Below, in pieces: positions 18,578 to 27,408 of a stretch of 64,000 nt of DNA (position 1 is its first letter; every line of letters starts with the position of its first letter). Below the pieces are notes generated by a model. The model ran no database searches. It was given only the letters and a program-made list of their open reading frames with translations, and was not told the DNA's origin. The stretch lies in NCBI GenBank assembly GCA_012837715.1, contig DUQR01000040.1, forward strand, positions 1-64,000. Reading direction: 5' to 3'. The DNA comes from Bacillota bacterium (lineage in GTDB: Bacteria; Bacillota; UBA4882; UBA10575). The position numbers and the translations under genes were made by a program.

Positions 18578-18692
18578 GCGCTTTTTCCGTTTTCTTTTGC
18601 CTTAATAATCCCCATCCAATCTCCCGATCGCCCCATTGATGTTCAACCCGATCTTGTCTTGGCCTCTTTTTCATTGGTACAACGGAAAAGCT
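18578..18692. repeat. 115-bp inverted-repeat family, copy E
   Basis: GCGCTTTTTCCGTTTTC at the left, GATCGCCCC core, ATCTTGTCTTGG inner right, GGTACAACGGAAAAGC at the right. It is in tandem with copy F, six bases apart. Lies 57 bases upstream of the small membrane gene. Confidence 0.75.
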
Positions 18693-18698
18693 TCTTTC

Positions 18699-18815
18699 GG
18701 CTTTTTGTGTTGTTCTTCGCTTTACCAATGCCAATAAAATATTCTGATCGCCTAATCTAAGCTAAACACGATCGATTGCATTTGAATCCTTTTTATTGAT
18801 TATAACGCAAAAAGC
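18699..18815. repeat. 115-bp inverted-repeat family, copy F
   Basis: GGCTTTTTGTGTTGTTC at the left, GATCGCCTAATCTAAGC core, GATTATAACGCAAAAAGC at the right. With copy E it fills most of the 404-base gap between the divergent small membrane gene and yyaC; no gene is visible in the remainder. Confidence 0.8.
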
Positions 18816-18924
18816 TGTTTTAAGCAGCTTTATTATAACACGGACCGGAAAAGTATGTATACCCTTCCACCAAACTACATAAGATACAATGTGTTAATTT
18901 TCCAGGAAAGGTGGAGGGGTTGGT

Positions 18925-19566
18925 TTGTGGTTCTCCCTATCACGGAAATCGGTTCATTGGCAACCTTTACTTCCCTACCGGATTAATACTAAAAGTCGTG
19001 AAGCTTCCCAGTTATGCGCCGAGCGGCTTTACCGATCTTTAAACCACTTCTGTACCACCGATTCTTCCCTTGTCCTTTTATGTATCGGCACTGACCGCTC
19101 AACCGGGGACAGTTTGGGCCCTTTAGTCGGGAGTAAAATTAAGGATCAGCTGCCCCCCCAGATCACAGTATACGGTACCCTAGAGCGGCCGATCCATGCG
19201 GTTAATCTGGAAGCAACCATCAACGAAATTAAGGAAAGTTTCGCCCGCCCCTTTATTATTGCCATCGATGCTTGTCTCGGGCGAACCGAAAGTATCGGCT
19301 ACATCAGTATTAAACCCGGACCCCTGCGCCCGGGGACAGGGGTAAATAAAAATCTGCCCGAAGTAGGACAGATGCATATCATTGGCGTAGTAAATGTCGG
19401 TGGTTTCATGGAATATCTTGTTCTCCAAAACACCCGCTTAAGTCTTGTCATGCGCATGGCCGAAGTGATCAGCGCCGGGCTGATCAGCAGTTGCCACCAA
19501 TTTTACCACCCGGCGGAAGTAAAAACCACCGAACCCGATCCCTTAGTCCGGATCCGGACCGAATAG
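18925..19566 (+). CDS. yyaC: YyaC-family spore protein (Gpr-like fold)
   Basis: YyaC is a sporulation protein related in fold to the germination protease Gpr; its substrate is unknown. The core matches: LVLLCIGTDRSTGDSLGPL (residues 49-67, the expected acidic pocket), VYGTLERPIHAVNLE, FIIAIDACLG and the glycine-rich KPGPLRPGTGVNKNLPEVG. The start is a TTG after GGTGGAGGGG; a few downstream starts are possible, as the first 20 residues are not conserved. It is a lone plus-strand gene; its last 24 bases overlap the 3' end of the converging ROK gene. Confidence 0.86.
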   Translation: MWFSLSRKSVHWQPLLPYRINTKSREASQLCAERLYRSLNHFCTTDSSLVLLCIGTDRSTGDSLGPLVGSKIKDQLPPQITVYGTLERPIHAVNLEATINEIKESFARPFIIAIDACLGRTESIGYISIKPGPLRPGTGVNKNLPEVGQMHIIGVVNVGGFMEYLVLQNTRLSLVMRMAEVISAGLISSCHQFYHPAEVKTTEPDPLVRIRTE

Positions 19567-20538
19567 GCTGACCAGGGCCCTTTTCTCCGGCGGAAAACCA
19601 AGGAGCGCCGCCCCGACGATCCCGGCATCGTTCCCAAGCACCGCCAGTTTTAACTTGGCCACCGGAACCCCTTCTTCGCCATAGACTTCCCGCGTGAGTT
19701 TGTCTTCCAAGGGACGCAAAATGTCGTCCCCTTGTTTGGAGACCCCTCCACCGAGGACAATCACTTCCGGCTGGAATATGTTGATAATATTCCCAATGCC
19801 AACCGCCAAATAATCCAAAAATTCGTTAACCACGGCAGCGGCCACGCGGTCACCGGCTTGGGCCGCATCAAAAGGCGTTTTTGCGGTAAGCTTCGTCAAA
19901 TCGCCTTTCACCATTTTAAAAAGTAAAGAAGTCGGGTTTTCTTCGGCCGCCGCTTGCGCCGACTCGATTAATCCCCGGGCCGAAGCATAAGCTTCCCAAC
20001 ATCCTCTCCGCCCACAGGTGCAGGGTTTCCCTCCGGCGACAATAACCATATGGCCCAATTCGGACCCGGCATTGTTAAAACCGCTGTAGATGTTATGATC
20101 GATAATAACCCCACCGCCAATACCGGTCCCGAGGGTCACCGTCACCGAATGACGGACCCCGCCGGCCGCCCCCAGTAATCCCTCGGCCAACGCGGCACAG
20201 TTTGCATCATTATCCACATATACCGGTAAAGGGAGGTATTTTTGCAGTTCGGCACGGACCGGCACGTTACGAAAGCCTAGGTTGTTATTGTAAATTATAA
20301 CCCCTTTCTGTACATCGGGCGCGCCCGGCGATCCTACCCCCACGCCGTTAATCTGCTCTAGACGGACGCCGGCTTCTTCCATCACTTTCAGCGCCAACAT
20401 CCCCATTTCCTTCAGGATTACACTGGCGCCGCGTTCCCGGCCAGTAGGGGCATTCCCCCGGTGGATAATCTGTCCCTGCTCATCCACCAGGCCAATGGCA
20501 ATGTTAGTCCCGCCTAAATCAATACCCAGATAATACAT
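19543..20538 (-). CDS. ROK-family glucokinase
   Basis: Phosphorylates glucose (or a related sugar) at the 6 position with ATP. The N-terminal phosphate-binding loop GIDLGGTNIAIG is at residues 5-16, TVTLGTGIGGGVI is near 134, and the ROK zinc site CTCGRRGCWEAYAS is near 170. The start at 20538 follows GAGGGGAAGG; a long upstream extension to 20787 would overlap the ABC gene and is rejected (331 residues, normal). Placing next to a sugar-ABC ATPase supports sugar uptake and phosphorylation. The 3' end overlaps yyaC by 24 bases. Confidence 0.9.
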   Translation of the reverse strand: MYYLGIDLGGTNIAIGLVDEQGQIIHRGNAPTGRERGASVILKEMGMLALKVMEEAGVRLEQINGVGVGSPGAPDVQKGVIIYNNNLGFRNVPVRAELQKYLPLPVYVDNDANCAALAEGLLGAAGGVRHSVTVTLGTGIGGGVIIDHNIYSGFNNAGSELGHMVIVAGGKPCTCGRRGCWEAYASARGLIESAQAAAEENPTSLLFKMVKGDLTKLTAKTPFDAAQAGDRVAAAVVNEFLDYLAVGIGNIINIFQPEVIVLGGGVSKQGDDILRPLEDKLTREVYGEEGVPVAKLKLAVLGNDAGIVGAALLGFPPEKRALVSLFGPDPD

Positions 20539-20590
20539 GGTTGCCTTCCCCTCTCCAGTATTCTTCTCCGGTCTGCCTTTTGTTGAGAAT

Positions 20591-20625
20591 GAAAATAATC
20601 CCCCACCTTGACGATGAGGGATTAT
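20591..20625 (-). terminator. Probable terminator after the ABC ATPase gene
   Basis: ATAATCCC and GGGATTAT form an 8-bp stem with a 15-base loop; on the minus strand it is followed by TTTC. It lies 21 bases beyond the gene's stop. Confidence 0.5.
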
Positions 20626-20645
20626 CGGTGTTAAGCTCAATTCCG

Positions 20646-21749
20646 TCAGGGAATAGCTTTCTCTGTTTCTTTGTCGAAGAGATGGATCTTTTGGGTGTTG
20701 AAGACCAGTTTGTGTTCGGTCCCTTCTTCCGCGTTCGTATGGGCGTCCACCCGGGCGGTAAAGCTGTGCGGTCCGTTGGAAACCCAAAGGTAAGTTTCGG
20801 ACCCGATTAATTCGCTCACCTCAACGTTGGTCGGGACTACATCTTCCGGATTGGCATCGGGGGTATCATCCAGTTCACTGATGTTCTCCGGACGAATCCC
20901 GAAGATAATTTCCTTATCGGCATACATATTAGCGGTCTGGAATTTGCCCTCCGGCACATAAATCTTGAAGGTATTAAAGTCCACATACAACCGGCCGTTT
21001 TCTTGACGGAGAACGCCTTCCAAGAAGTTCATCGGTGGTGTACCGATAAAGCCGGCAACAAAGACATTAATGGGATGATCATAAATATCCAACGGACGTC
21101 CGACTTGTTGGATCACGCCATCTTTCATAACCACAATCCGGTCACCCATCGTCATCGCTTCGATCTGGTCGTGGGTAACATAGATAATGGTCGTTTGTAA
21201 CCGATTGTGCAGTTTCTGCAACTCGGTTCTCATCTGTACCCGCAGCTTGGCATCGAGGTTGGAAAGGGGCTCATCCATGAGGAAGACCTTCGGTTCCCGA
21301 ACAATCGCGCGACCTAAAGCCACCCTTTGCCGTTGACCACCAGAAAGGGCTTTGGGTCTCCGGTCGAGAAGATTTTCGATCCCAAGAATTTTAGCCGCAT
21401 CCTTCACCCGACGATCGATTTCAGCTTTGGGGAATTTCCGGAGTTTCAAACCGAACGCCATGTTATTATAAACATCCATATGAGGATAGAGAGCGTAATT
21501 CTGGAAAACCATGGCGATATCCCGGTCTTTCGGCGCCACATCATTCACGAGCGTCTCGCCGATATAGATATTACCGGAGCTGGCTTCCTCCAAACCGGCC
21601 ACACAACGTAATGAGGTTGTTTTTCCGCAACCGGAAGGGCCAACCAAAACCACAAACTCTTTATCTTTGATCTCTAAGTTAAAGTCGTTAACAGCCACTA
21701 CTCCGTTGGGGAACTTTTTATAGACATGTTCGAAAATTACCTTTGCCAC
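20646..21749 (-). CDS. Sugar ABC transporter ATP-binding protein (UgpC/MsmX type)
   Basis: Shared ATPase that powers several carbohydrate ABC importers in Bacillota. Walker A GPSGCGKTT is near residue 38, Q-loop MVFQNYALYPH near 80, signature LSGGQRQRVALGRA near 135, Walker B VFLMDEPLSNLDAK near 155, and the H-loop VTHDQIEA near 190. The C-terminal OB-fold regulatory domain (about 235-367) is complete. The start is GTG after GGGAGGT. No permease or binding-protein gene adjoins, which fits the multitask MsmX role. The 413 bases upstream hold no gene that I can support. Confidence 0.92.
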   Translation of the reverse strand: MAKVIFEHVYKKFPNGVVAVNDFNLEIKDKEFVVLVGPSGCGKTTSLRCVAGLEEASSGNIYIGETLVNDVAPKDRDIAMVFQNYALYPHMDVYNNMAFGLKLRKFPKAEIDRRVKDAAKILGIENLLDRRPKALSGGQRQRVALGRAIVREPKVFLMDEPLSNLDAKLRVQMRTELQKLHNRLQTTIIYVTHDQIEAMTMGDRIVVMKDGVIQQVGRPLDIYDHPINVFVAGFIGTPPMNFLEGVLRQENGRLYVDFNTFKIYVPEGKFQTANMYADKEIIFGIRPENISELDDTPDANPEDVVPTNVEVSELIGSETYLWVSNGPHSFTARVDAHTNAEEGTEHKLVFNTQKIHLFDKETEKAIP

Positions 21750-22088
21750 AATTATTTACCTCCCACTATATATTATTTAGACTAGCAGATTTATTTTTTA
21801 ATGAATAAAGACCCTAAACTTTAGATCTTGAGGTCTTCTACCCCCCTTCGCGACCAGTGATCTTTCTTTTAAAAATAAAAATTATGCTTTAATATCTTCT
21901 GCTTGTTTCATTAAGGCGATCACGTTTTTCTGGTCATTTCGATACTATCTCGCTCGAGCTGTCTTTGTTTTTCTATGTCTTATATTCGACATAATTACAA
22001 ATTTTCCTGCCATGAAATTCCTAACTTCCCCGGCTCCGTCTATACTAAATCATATGGTTTGGGCCAAAAAATATGTGCGATCAGGACG

Positions 22089-22134
22089 AGAAAACGGAGA
22101 AAGCCCGGAATCCTCCGGGCTTTCTCCGTTTTCT
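22089..22134. terminator. Strong bidirectional terminator
   Basis: A perfect-looking 20-bp stem (AAAACGGAGAAAGCCCGGA and its complement) with a 3-5 base loop lies 29 bases past the porin-like gene. T-rich tails are present on both sides. It sits in the 413-base gap upstream of the ABC ATPase. Confidence 0.8.
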
Positions 22135-22162
22135 TTATAATCGTCGTTGTTACAAGCGTTCC

Positions 22163-23194
22163 TTAGAATTGCAGTTCCAAACCGGCGGTAACTTTCGGTT
22201 GGTTGGCAATAAGGTCATAACCAACGCTGAGCTCCAAACCATTGGGAGCGTTATAAGCCACCGTGGCTTCCAGTTTGTTGGCTTCGGCGCCATCAAAATC
22301 ATAGTCGCCCGCCAATTTGGTGTTGAAATCCATCCCCGCCAAGCTTATGGTGCGGGCTACGGAGTAATCAACAGTTTTGTCGTAATCGGCATAGTCGGCA
22401 GTTACCTCAAAACCATATTGGTTGGCGGTAGCGCCCACGGTAAAACCGGTGCCGTAGACGAGGACATCGCGGTCATTATTCATGTGTTGAGGGCTAAAAG
22501 CTGAGGGAACATCCTGGTAACCGGCCCTTACTTCCAAGCCTTCCACAACCTGATAATTACCGTTTACCCGGTAGGCTTTGGCGCCCTCATGGATAGCCGC
22601 ATAGGTCCCGGCCACTTCCGCTCCCTCGATGGGCTGCACCGTAGTGGAAAGGGCGTAAGCCAGTTCGTCGGCGGCTTTCACAATCGTCCCTTGGGCTTCG
22701 ATCCCTGCAAGCGGTTTTACGCTCACGTAAGCACCCCGGTCCCGATTTTGCTCTTGGTCCAAAGAGTAATAACCACCAATGGTAACCGGACCCATGGTTA
22801 ACTGGTCCATACTAATACCCGTGGTTTTAATCCCCTTGGCAATAAAATCGGAGTAGTTAACATTTAAAGTTCCGATTCTCGTGGTAAATTCAGGGGTCCC
22901 TGGAATGATCGCACCGTTGGTTTCTAACCATAAACCTTTAACGGTCAGGGGCCAACCTTCTGGACCTTCTTGATCCCAGGGGAAAGCCTGTTCCTTACTG
23001 CCAAGGCTTAAACCGGCCTTCAGGTCATTTCCCAGGTTAGCGGAGAGTTCAATTTCGGAGGTTCCGCCAAAATTCTCCTTATACTCGACGTCAGTCGAGA
23101 TTTTACCGGTGAAGTCCATATTGGCCGCCATAACAACGGGGCTAAGGGTGATCAGCATTAAGAGTGCAAGTAAAGATGGGACAATGCGTTTCAT
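22163..23194 (-). CDS. Porin-like outer-membrane beta-barrel protein
   Basis: A signal peptide (MKRIVPSLLALLMLITL, cleavage after VMAA) precedes about 320 residues of regular alternating strands with aromatic girdles and short turns, ending in GLELQF, the terminal Phe expected for an outer-membrane porin. No SLH domain is seen, unlike the Omp-alpha/SLH porins of Negativicutes. The ATG at 23194 stands nine bases after AAGGAGG (343 residues). It has a strong terminator, so it is a single-gene unit, probably well expressed. Porin function is inferred from composition, not from a recognised family. Confidence 0.68.
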   Translation of the reverse strand: MKRIVPSLLALLMLITLSPVVMAANMDFTGKISTDVEYKENFGGTSEIELSANLGNDLKAGLSLGSKEQAFPWDQEGPEGWPLTVKGLWLETNGAIIPGTPEFTTRIGTLNVNYSDFIAKGIKTTGISMDQLTMGPVTIGGYYSLDQEQNRDRGAYVSVKPLAGIEAQGTIVKAADELAYALSTTVQPIEGAEVAGTYAAIHEGAKAYRVNGNYQVVEGLEVRAGYQDVPSAFSPQHMNNDRDVLVYGTGFTVGATANQYGFEVTADYADYDKTVDYSVARTISLAGMDFNTKLAGDYDFDGAEANKLEATVAYNAPNGLELSVGYDLIANQPKVTAGLELQF

Positions 23195-23567
23195 CAATTC
23201 GTTCCTCCTTAGGTTCTGCGTTTGTTTCTAGATTTTTTCTGGATTCTTTAATCAAGATTAGTGCTGCAATAGGAAAGAAGGAACTTGAGCTTTCCATGTT
23301 TCCTCAATTCTCCTTCGTTTCCGGCAATGATCGGTAGTGTGATGAATTACTACTCCTTCCCTCCGTCCAATGCCTAAGTCGTTTCCACCTCCCTTCCACT
23401 GAACGGTTATGTCAGGTGTAGTAAACTTTAAACTTGATTGGATGCTTGCTTTTGATCTGTTTTTCATGGTCCGTTGTTATGCCTACTAATTCGCTTTTTT
23501 CTACATAACTCCTGCTAAACCCCATAATGTATATATTAACTCTGTTGGTGGATTTAAACAATCTTGA
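23195..23567. other. 373-base gap between uvrC and the porin-like gene
   Basis: AT-rich, with the porin ribosome site at its right... left border and no ORF with a ribosome site. I see no repeat copy, RNA gene or clear terminator here. A weak TTGATT-N19-TAGAAA pair upstream of the porin gene is not convincing. Confidence 0.4.
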
Positions 23568-25403
23568 CTATTTCATTTCTTCTAGACCCTCTAAAACCGC
23601 CCGTGCCGCGCTGACCGTCATTCCCTCTACCGCCAGAAGCTCTTCGAGAGAAGCTTCGCGGATTTTTTGGGGAGATCCGAATTTAGCCAATAAAGCTTTT
23701 TTCCGTTTTGGTCCGATCCCTTTGATCCGGTCTAAAACCGAGACAAAACTCTGCTTCTCCCGTCGGGACCGGTGGAAGGTTAAGGCAAACCGGTGAGCTT
23801 CATCCCGAATCTGTTGGAGAAGGTGGAGCGCATGATCCTTTCTTTCCAGGCGCAAGGGGTTTTCCTTCCCCGGCACAAAGATCTCCTCCTCTTTCTCCGC
23901 CAGACTAATCACTGGCTGGGCGTCCAAGCCCAATTCGGCCAGGACGGCACCGACGGCGTTGAGCTGACCTTTTCCTCCGTCGATCACGATTAAATCGGGA
24001 AAGGGTAGAAATCCGGCCGTGTCTCCTCCTTCTGCCTCCTCTTTCCGTCCCCGTAAGATTCTTCTTTTGATCACTTCCTGAAGGGAAGCATAATCATCGA
24101 CTCCGGTTACTTCCCGGATCCGGAACCGGCGGTAAAACTCCGGAGCCGGGTGGCCTTCCTGGAAAACCACCATCGCAGCCACTGGTTCTTCCCCCTGCAG
24201 ATGGGAGATATCATAGCATTCCATCCGCCGCGGAATTCGGGGGAGGGCCAGGAGCTCCTTTAGCCGCGTTAAGGCCGCCTCTCTCTCGGCTTTCGCTTGT
24301 TTCCGCCGGCTGATCTCCCGTTCCAACAAGATCCGCGCGTTTTCTTCGGCCATCTGCAACAGTTGCCGCTTTTCACCCCTCTTGGGGTTAATTAGCTCCA
24401 CTTTTTGTTCCTTCCTCCTTTGTAACCAGGCGGCCACTGCCGCTTGGTCCGGCAAGATCACCGGCAGAATGACCTCCTTCGGAATGTAATCCTGTTCATC
24501 ATAATACTGCAAAAGAAAACTGGAGATAAATTCCTCATCTTCCCCCAAAAGGTCGGTAAAGAAAAAGCTCTCTTTACCAATGAGTTTTCCCCGGCGAATC
24601 TGGAGCAATTGGATTAAGTTTCCTTCTTCGTTCGTGGCTAGACCAAAGATATCCCGGTCGGTCGGGTTCGTGGAGACAACAGTCTGGCGTTCAACAATCT
24701 TTTCTAAAGCCCGCAGTTTATCCCGGAAAAGCGCCGCTTCTTCATATTCTTGACGGGCGGCTGCCGCTCCCATTTTTTCCTTTAATTTTACCGCCAATTG
24801 TTCGGTGTGTCCTTCTAGGATCCGGCAAAACTCCTGTATCATCTGGCGGTACTCTTCCGGATCGGCTGTACCGGCACAAGGAGCCAAACAACGCCCGATA
24901 TGATAATTCAGACACGGACGATACCGTTCTTCCCCGGTTAAAACCCGCTTACAGGAACGAATCGGAAAAATCCTCCGCAAAAGACGGAGAATCTCCCGCA
25001 AAGCCCCGGCTTCTGTAAAGGGGCCATAGTAGCGGGATCCGTCCCGTTGGGGACGGCGAACAATATACACCCGGGGATACCGTTCCGACCAGGTTACTTT
25101 CAGCCAAGGATATTGCTTATCATCCCGCAGACGGACGTTATATTTGGGACGGTGTTCTTTGATCAAATTACATTCCAAGGCCAAAGCCTCTAGCTCTGAA
25201 CCGGTTGATATGAAGTCGATGCGGGCCACTTGCTCCACCATCCGCGCGATCCGGGGCTGATGTTTTTTCGCCGGTTGAAAATAAGATCGGACCCGAGGGC
25301 GCAGGGAAATGGCTTTCCCGACATAGATAATCCGGTCCTCTTTGTCTTTCATTAAATAAACCCCTGGTGTCGTAGGGATGAGGCGTAGTTCTTCCTCGTT
25401 CAT
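23568..25403 (-). CDS. uvrC: Excinuclease ABC subunit C
   Basis: Makes both incisions in nucleotide excision repair. The 611 residues show the GIY-YIG nuclease (PGVYLMKDKEDRIIYVGKA at residues 13-31), a cysteine cluster (CKRVLTGEERYRPCLNYHIGRC broken over 150-175), a UVR motif near 205-240 for UvrB binding, the RNase-H-like nuclease (ECYDISHLQGE near 395, DGGKGQL near 480) and C-terminal HhH repeats (RIKGIGPKRKKALL). AAAAGGAG precedes the ATG. No uvrA or uvrB is in the window. Confidence 0.97.
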   Translation of the reverse strand: MNEEELRLIPTTPGVYLMKDKEDRIIYVGKAISLRPRVRSYFQPAKKHQPRIARMVEQVARIDFISTGSELEALALECNLIKEHRPKYNVRLRDDKQYPWLKVTWSERYPRVYIVRRPQRDGSRYYGPFTEAGALREILRLLRRIFPIRSCKRVLTGEERYRPCLNYHIGRCLAPCAGTADPEEYRQMIQEFCRILEGHTEQLAVKLKEKMGAAAARQEYEEAALFRDKLRALEKIVERQTVVSTNPTDRDIFGLATNEEGNLIQLLQIRRGKLIGKESFFFTDLLGEDEEFISSFLLQYYDEQDYIPKEVILPVILPDQAAVAAWLQRRKEQKVELINPKRGEKRQLLQMAEENARILLEREISRRKQAKAEREAALTRLKELLALPRIPRRMECYDISHLQGEEPVAAMVVFQEGHPAPEFYRRFRIREVTGVDDYASLQEVIKRRILRGRKEEAEGGDTAGFLPFPDLIVIDGGKGQLNAVGAVLAELGLDAQPVISLAEKEEEIFVPGKENPLRLERKDHALHLLQQIRDEAHRFALTFHRSRREKQSFVSVLDRIKGIGPKRKKALLAKFGSPQKIREASLEELLAVEGMTVSAARAVLEGLEEMK

Positions 25404-25513
25404 CAGTAAAACTCCTTTTCGAGCTTTTAAGCTCTTATCTTTAGTGAAAATCTTGCTTCCTCATTACTTTAACTTTTCTCTCAACCTAGGGTAAAATCCC
25501 TTTCTTTCGGGTA

Positions 25514-25548
25514 TGAAAAAATAGTGGTCTTTCTGTGCTGACCACTAT
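25514..25548 (-). terminator. Intrinsic terminator after the small ORF at 25581
   Basis: ATAGTGGTC and GACCACTAT form a 9-bp stem with a 10-base loop, followed by TTTTTT on the minus strand. It lies 32 bases past the small ORF's stop, upstream of uvrC. Confidence 0.75.
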
Positions 25549-25580
25549 CGTCTTCCATAATATGAACGGACCATTATCCT

Positions 25581-25784
25581 CTAAACAATCTCGGTATAGT
25601 CGGCCGTCCCATCGGAGAACAACTTGATTTTCAGGCGACCACCTTCAAAGGAGACAAATTGGTAAATACGTAGATTACGTCCGGCTTCCAACAACCGGAT
25701 CCGTCCCTTTCCCTTTAAGTAAGAAATATTTGTCGCCCAATCACCGGTCCTGTGTTTCTGTAAAAAGGCAATAATCTCTTCCAG
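25581..25784 (-). CDS. Small unknown protein without a standard start codon
   Basis: Not recognised. A coding-like reading frame of 67 codons runs to a TAG and is followed by a strong terminator. Its product would end in LKIKLFSDGTADYTEIV and begins LEEIIAFLQKHRTGDW. No ATG, GTG or TTG lies in frame upstream before a stop codon. A CTG at 25784 is eight bases after GGAAGGAG and could serve as a rare start; alternatively the 5' end was lost, since a remnant of the 115-bp repeat lies just upstream (25834). It was too short to be listed by ordinary ORF finding. Confidence 0.4.
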   Translation of the reverse strand: MEEIIAFLQKHRTGDWATNISYLKGKGRIRLLEAGRNLRIYQFVSFEGGRLKIKLFSDGTADYTEIV

Positions 25785-25833
25785 GGTTCTTTCTCCTTCC
25801 CCATTGATTAACTTAGGCCGTCGCCTAACAAAA

Positions 25834-25857
25834 GGAATTTACAACGTAAAAAGCGCT
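25834..25857. repeat. Partial copy (right end) of the 115-bp inverted-repeat family
   Basis: GGAATTTACAACGTAAAAAG matches the right arm; no left arm is present, the place being taken by the small ORF. A separate AGCC...CTTTTT/AAAAAG...GGCT hairpin follows at about 25875-25908. Confidence 0.5.
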
Positions 25858-25971
25858 TAATTTATAAAGGAAAGCCCTCTTTTTCTAGATAACATAAAAA
25901 GAAGGCTGCTTGGCTATTATAGTTAAGAGTGAGCCCCTTGTCAATAATTTTATGTTAAGATGATGATCCCA

Positions 25972-27000
25972 TTAGGAAAGCCGTCGTTCAATTTTTAGTA
26001 AAGAATCTGTTACCAGCAGCACTTCTTTTCCCTGGTCTTCACCGGTGAGAAATTCTATTTTTAGGTGTTCGGGAGTTACGTCCGTAACCATTCCTACCTC
26101 CAAGTTATTTAATAAAACGATACTGCCGACCGGATAGAGGGCAACCGACCCGGCCAGGAGCATAATCATGTTCAGATCATATTTGGCTGCCGCGTCTAGC
26201 GCTAACTGGGTTAATGCTTCATGACTCCATAACGTCCGGTGGTCACTTCGTCCGGAAGTCATGACCTCATAAGCGTCAGCCACCATCGCGATCTTAGCAT
26301 ACAAATGGATCTGATGACCTGCCAAGGCCCGAGGGTAGCCGGAGCCATCTTCCCGTTCATGATGTTGGTAAGCGACATGGGCAGCGAGCAGACTCACCCC
26401 GGGATAATCACGGATCAGTTCAAAGCCGTACCTGGGGTGGGCGCGCATCTCCTGATCCTCCTCCTCGACAAGCTGTCCTTTCTTTAGAAGCGGTTTGGTG
26501 ATACACATCTTGCCGATATCGTGAAGCAAAGCGCCGGTCGCCAGCTCTCTAAGGTTCTTTCGGCTTAACCCTAAATTTTTGCCCATAATGGTGGCAATGG
26601 TTCCAACATTGATCGAATGCACATAAATATTTTGATTATGGTTGTGCAGATCGATAATATTATATAAAACAGGCTTCTCCACAATTTCGTCGACCATAAA
26701 TTCCGCCACCTCAAGCAGAGCCCGAAAATCCAGGTTTTTCCTCTTGGCGACACGCAAAAATAGTTCCCGGACGACGCCTAAAGCCTGGCTAAAGGTTTGT
26801 TCGCTGATCGCCCCCTGAAACTCCAGATCCTCCGGGCGATTGCCGACAAAAAGGAAGGGATAGCCCTTGGCATTCAGCTTTTTTAGGTAACCTTTGGTCA
26901 GCTTGGTCCCCCTCGCCAGTAAAGGCCGACCATCTTCCCTAATAATGCTTCTGGCCAGGAACATACCTTCTTGGATCTCTGTCAACGGTAAATAGCGCAT
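25972..27000 (-). CDS. HD-GYP domain phosphodiesterase
   Basis: HD-GYP proteins hydrolyse cyclic di-GMP. The catalytic features are complete: LLHDIGK near residue 165, then H in AHVAYQHHEREDGSGYP near 240, matching HHExxDGxGYP, and ADAYEVMTS near 275. The N-terminal 110 residues form an unrecognised domain starting MRYLPLTEIQEGMFLARS. That start (27000) matches the paralogue at 34716 (MRHVPLKEITEEMFLAHS); an upstream ATG-like start to 27069 is less likely. The C-terminus (ALYPVGSIVLLN) is a short extra domain shared with the paralogue. 342 residues. Confidence 0.9.
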   Translation of the reverse strand: MRYLPLTEIQEGMFLARSIIREDGRPLLARGTKLTKGYLKKLNAKGYPFLFVGNRPEDLEFQGAISEQTFSQALGVVRELFLRVAKRKNLDFRALLEVAEFMVDEIVEKPVLYNIIDLHNHNQNIYVHSINVGTIATIMGKNLGLSRKNLRELATGALLHDIGKMCITKPLLKKGQLVEEEDQEMRAHPRYGFELIRDYPGVSLLAAHVAYQHHEREDGSGYPRALAGHQIHLYAKIAMVADAYEVMTSGRSDHRTLWSHEALTQLALDAAAKYDLNMIMLLAGSVALYPVGSIVLLNNLEVGMVTDVTPEHLKIEFLTGEDQGKEVLLVTDSLLKIERRLS

Positions 27001-27120
27001 GAAAGTCCCCGTCCGTTCTTCATAATTTTCAGGCTTGACAAAGCATTCTCCGGAAAATGGAAATACCATTCGGTCTCGGCGGAGATGGTAACTGGCTCCA
27101 AATTTTCACCCCTTCGTGGT

Positions 27121-27151
27121 GCGGGCGGTAGCCAGCGTCAGCGACTACTTG
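27121..27151. repeat. 30-bp GC-rich dispersed repeat, copy 3
   Basis: GCGGGCGGTAGCCAGCGTCA followed by GCGACTACTTGG, closest to the family consensus. It lies in the divergent gap upstream of the HD-GYP gene. Confidence 0.75.
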
Positions 27152-27261
27152 GGAATAAATCCGGGAGAAAGATTCCTCCCTTCAAGTATAAAATAAATTC
27201 TCCCTTTTTTCTATAAAAATTGGCAAATTGCTTTATTTAATGTTATAATCCAGACATAATT

Positions 27262-27375
27262 GGGGCTTTTTGCATTGTCCGGCAGATTAATTAATACAAT
27301 ATATTGAGAGCCTGATTCATCTCAAGCACTATATATTGGATCGGAATCCCTTCCATCGGTTACAACGCAAAAAGC
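27262..27375. repeat. 115-bp inverted-repeat family, copy G (reference copy)
   Basis: Clear example of the family. Outer arms GGGGCTTTTTGCATTGTCC and GGTTACAACGCAAAAAGC pair, inner arms AATACAATATATTG and CACTATATATTGGATCGG pair, and a 20-25-base core reads GAGAGCCTGATTCATCTCAA. The core has a fixed direction, and every copy in this window points the same way on the plus strand. It lies 33 bases upstream of tldD in the 408-base divergent gap, which also holds one 30-bp repeat and otherwise nothing. Confidence 0.85.
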
Positions 27376-27408
27376 TACTGAAGGAAATTCCTAAAGAAGG
27401 GAAGTTAA

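Noticed and set aside
21750-22088. Riboswitch or cre site upstream of the sugar ABC ATPase
   Set aside because: No recognisable riboswitch core, cre consensus or expression platform was found in the AT-rich gap.
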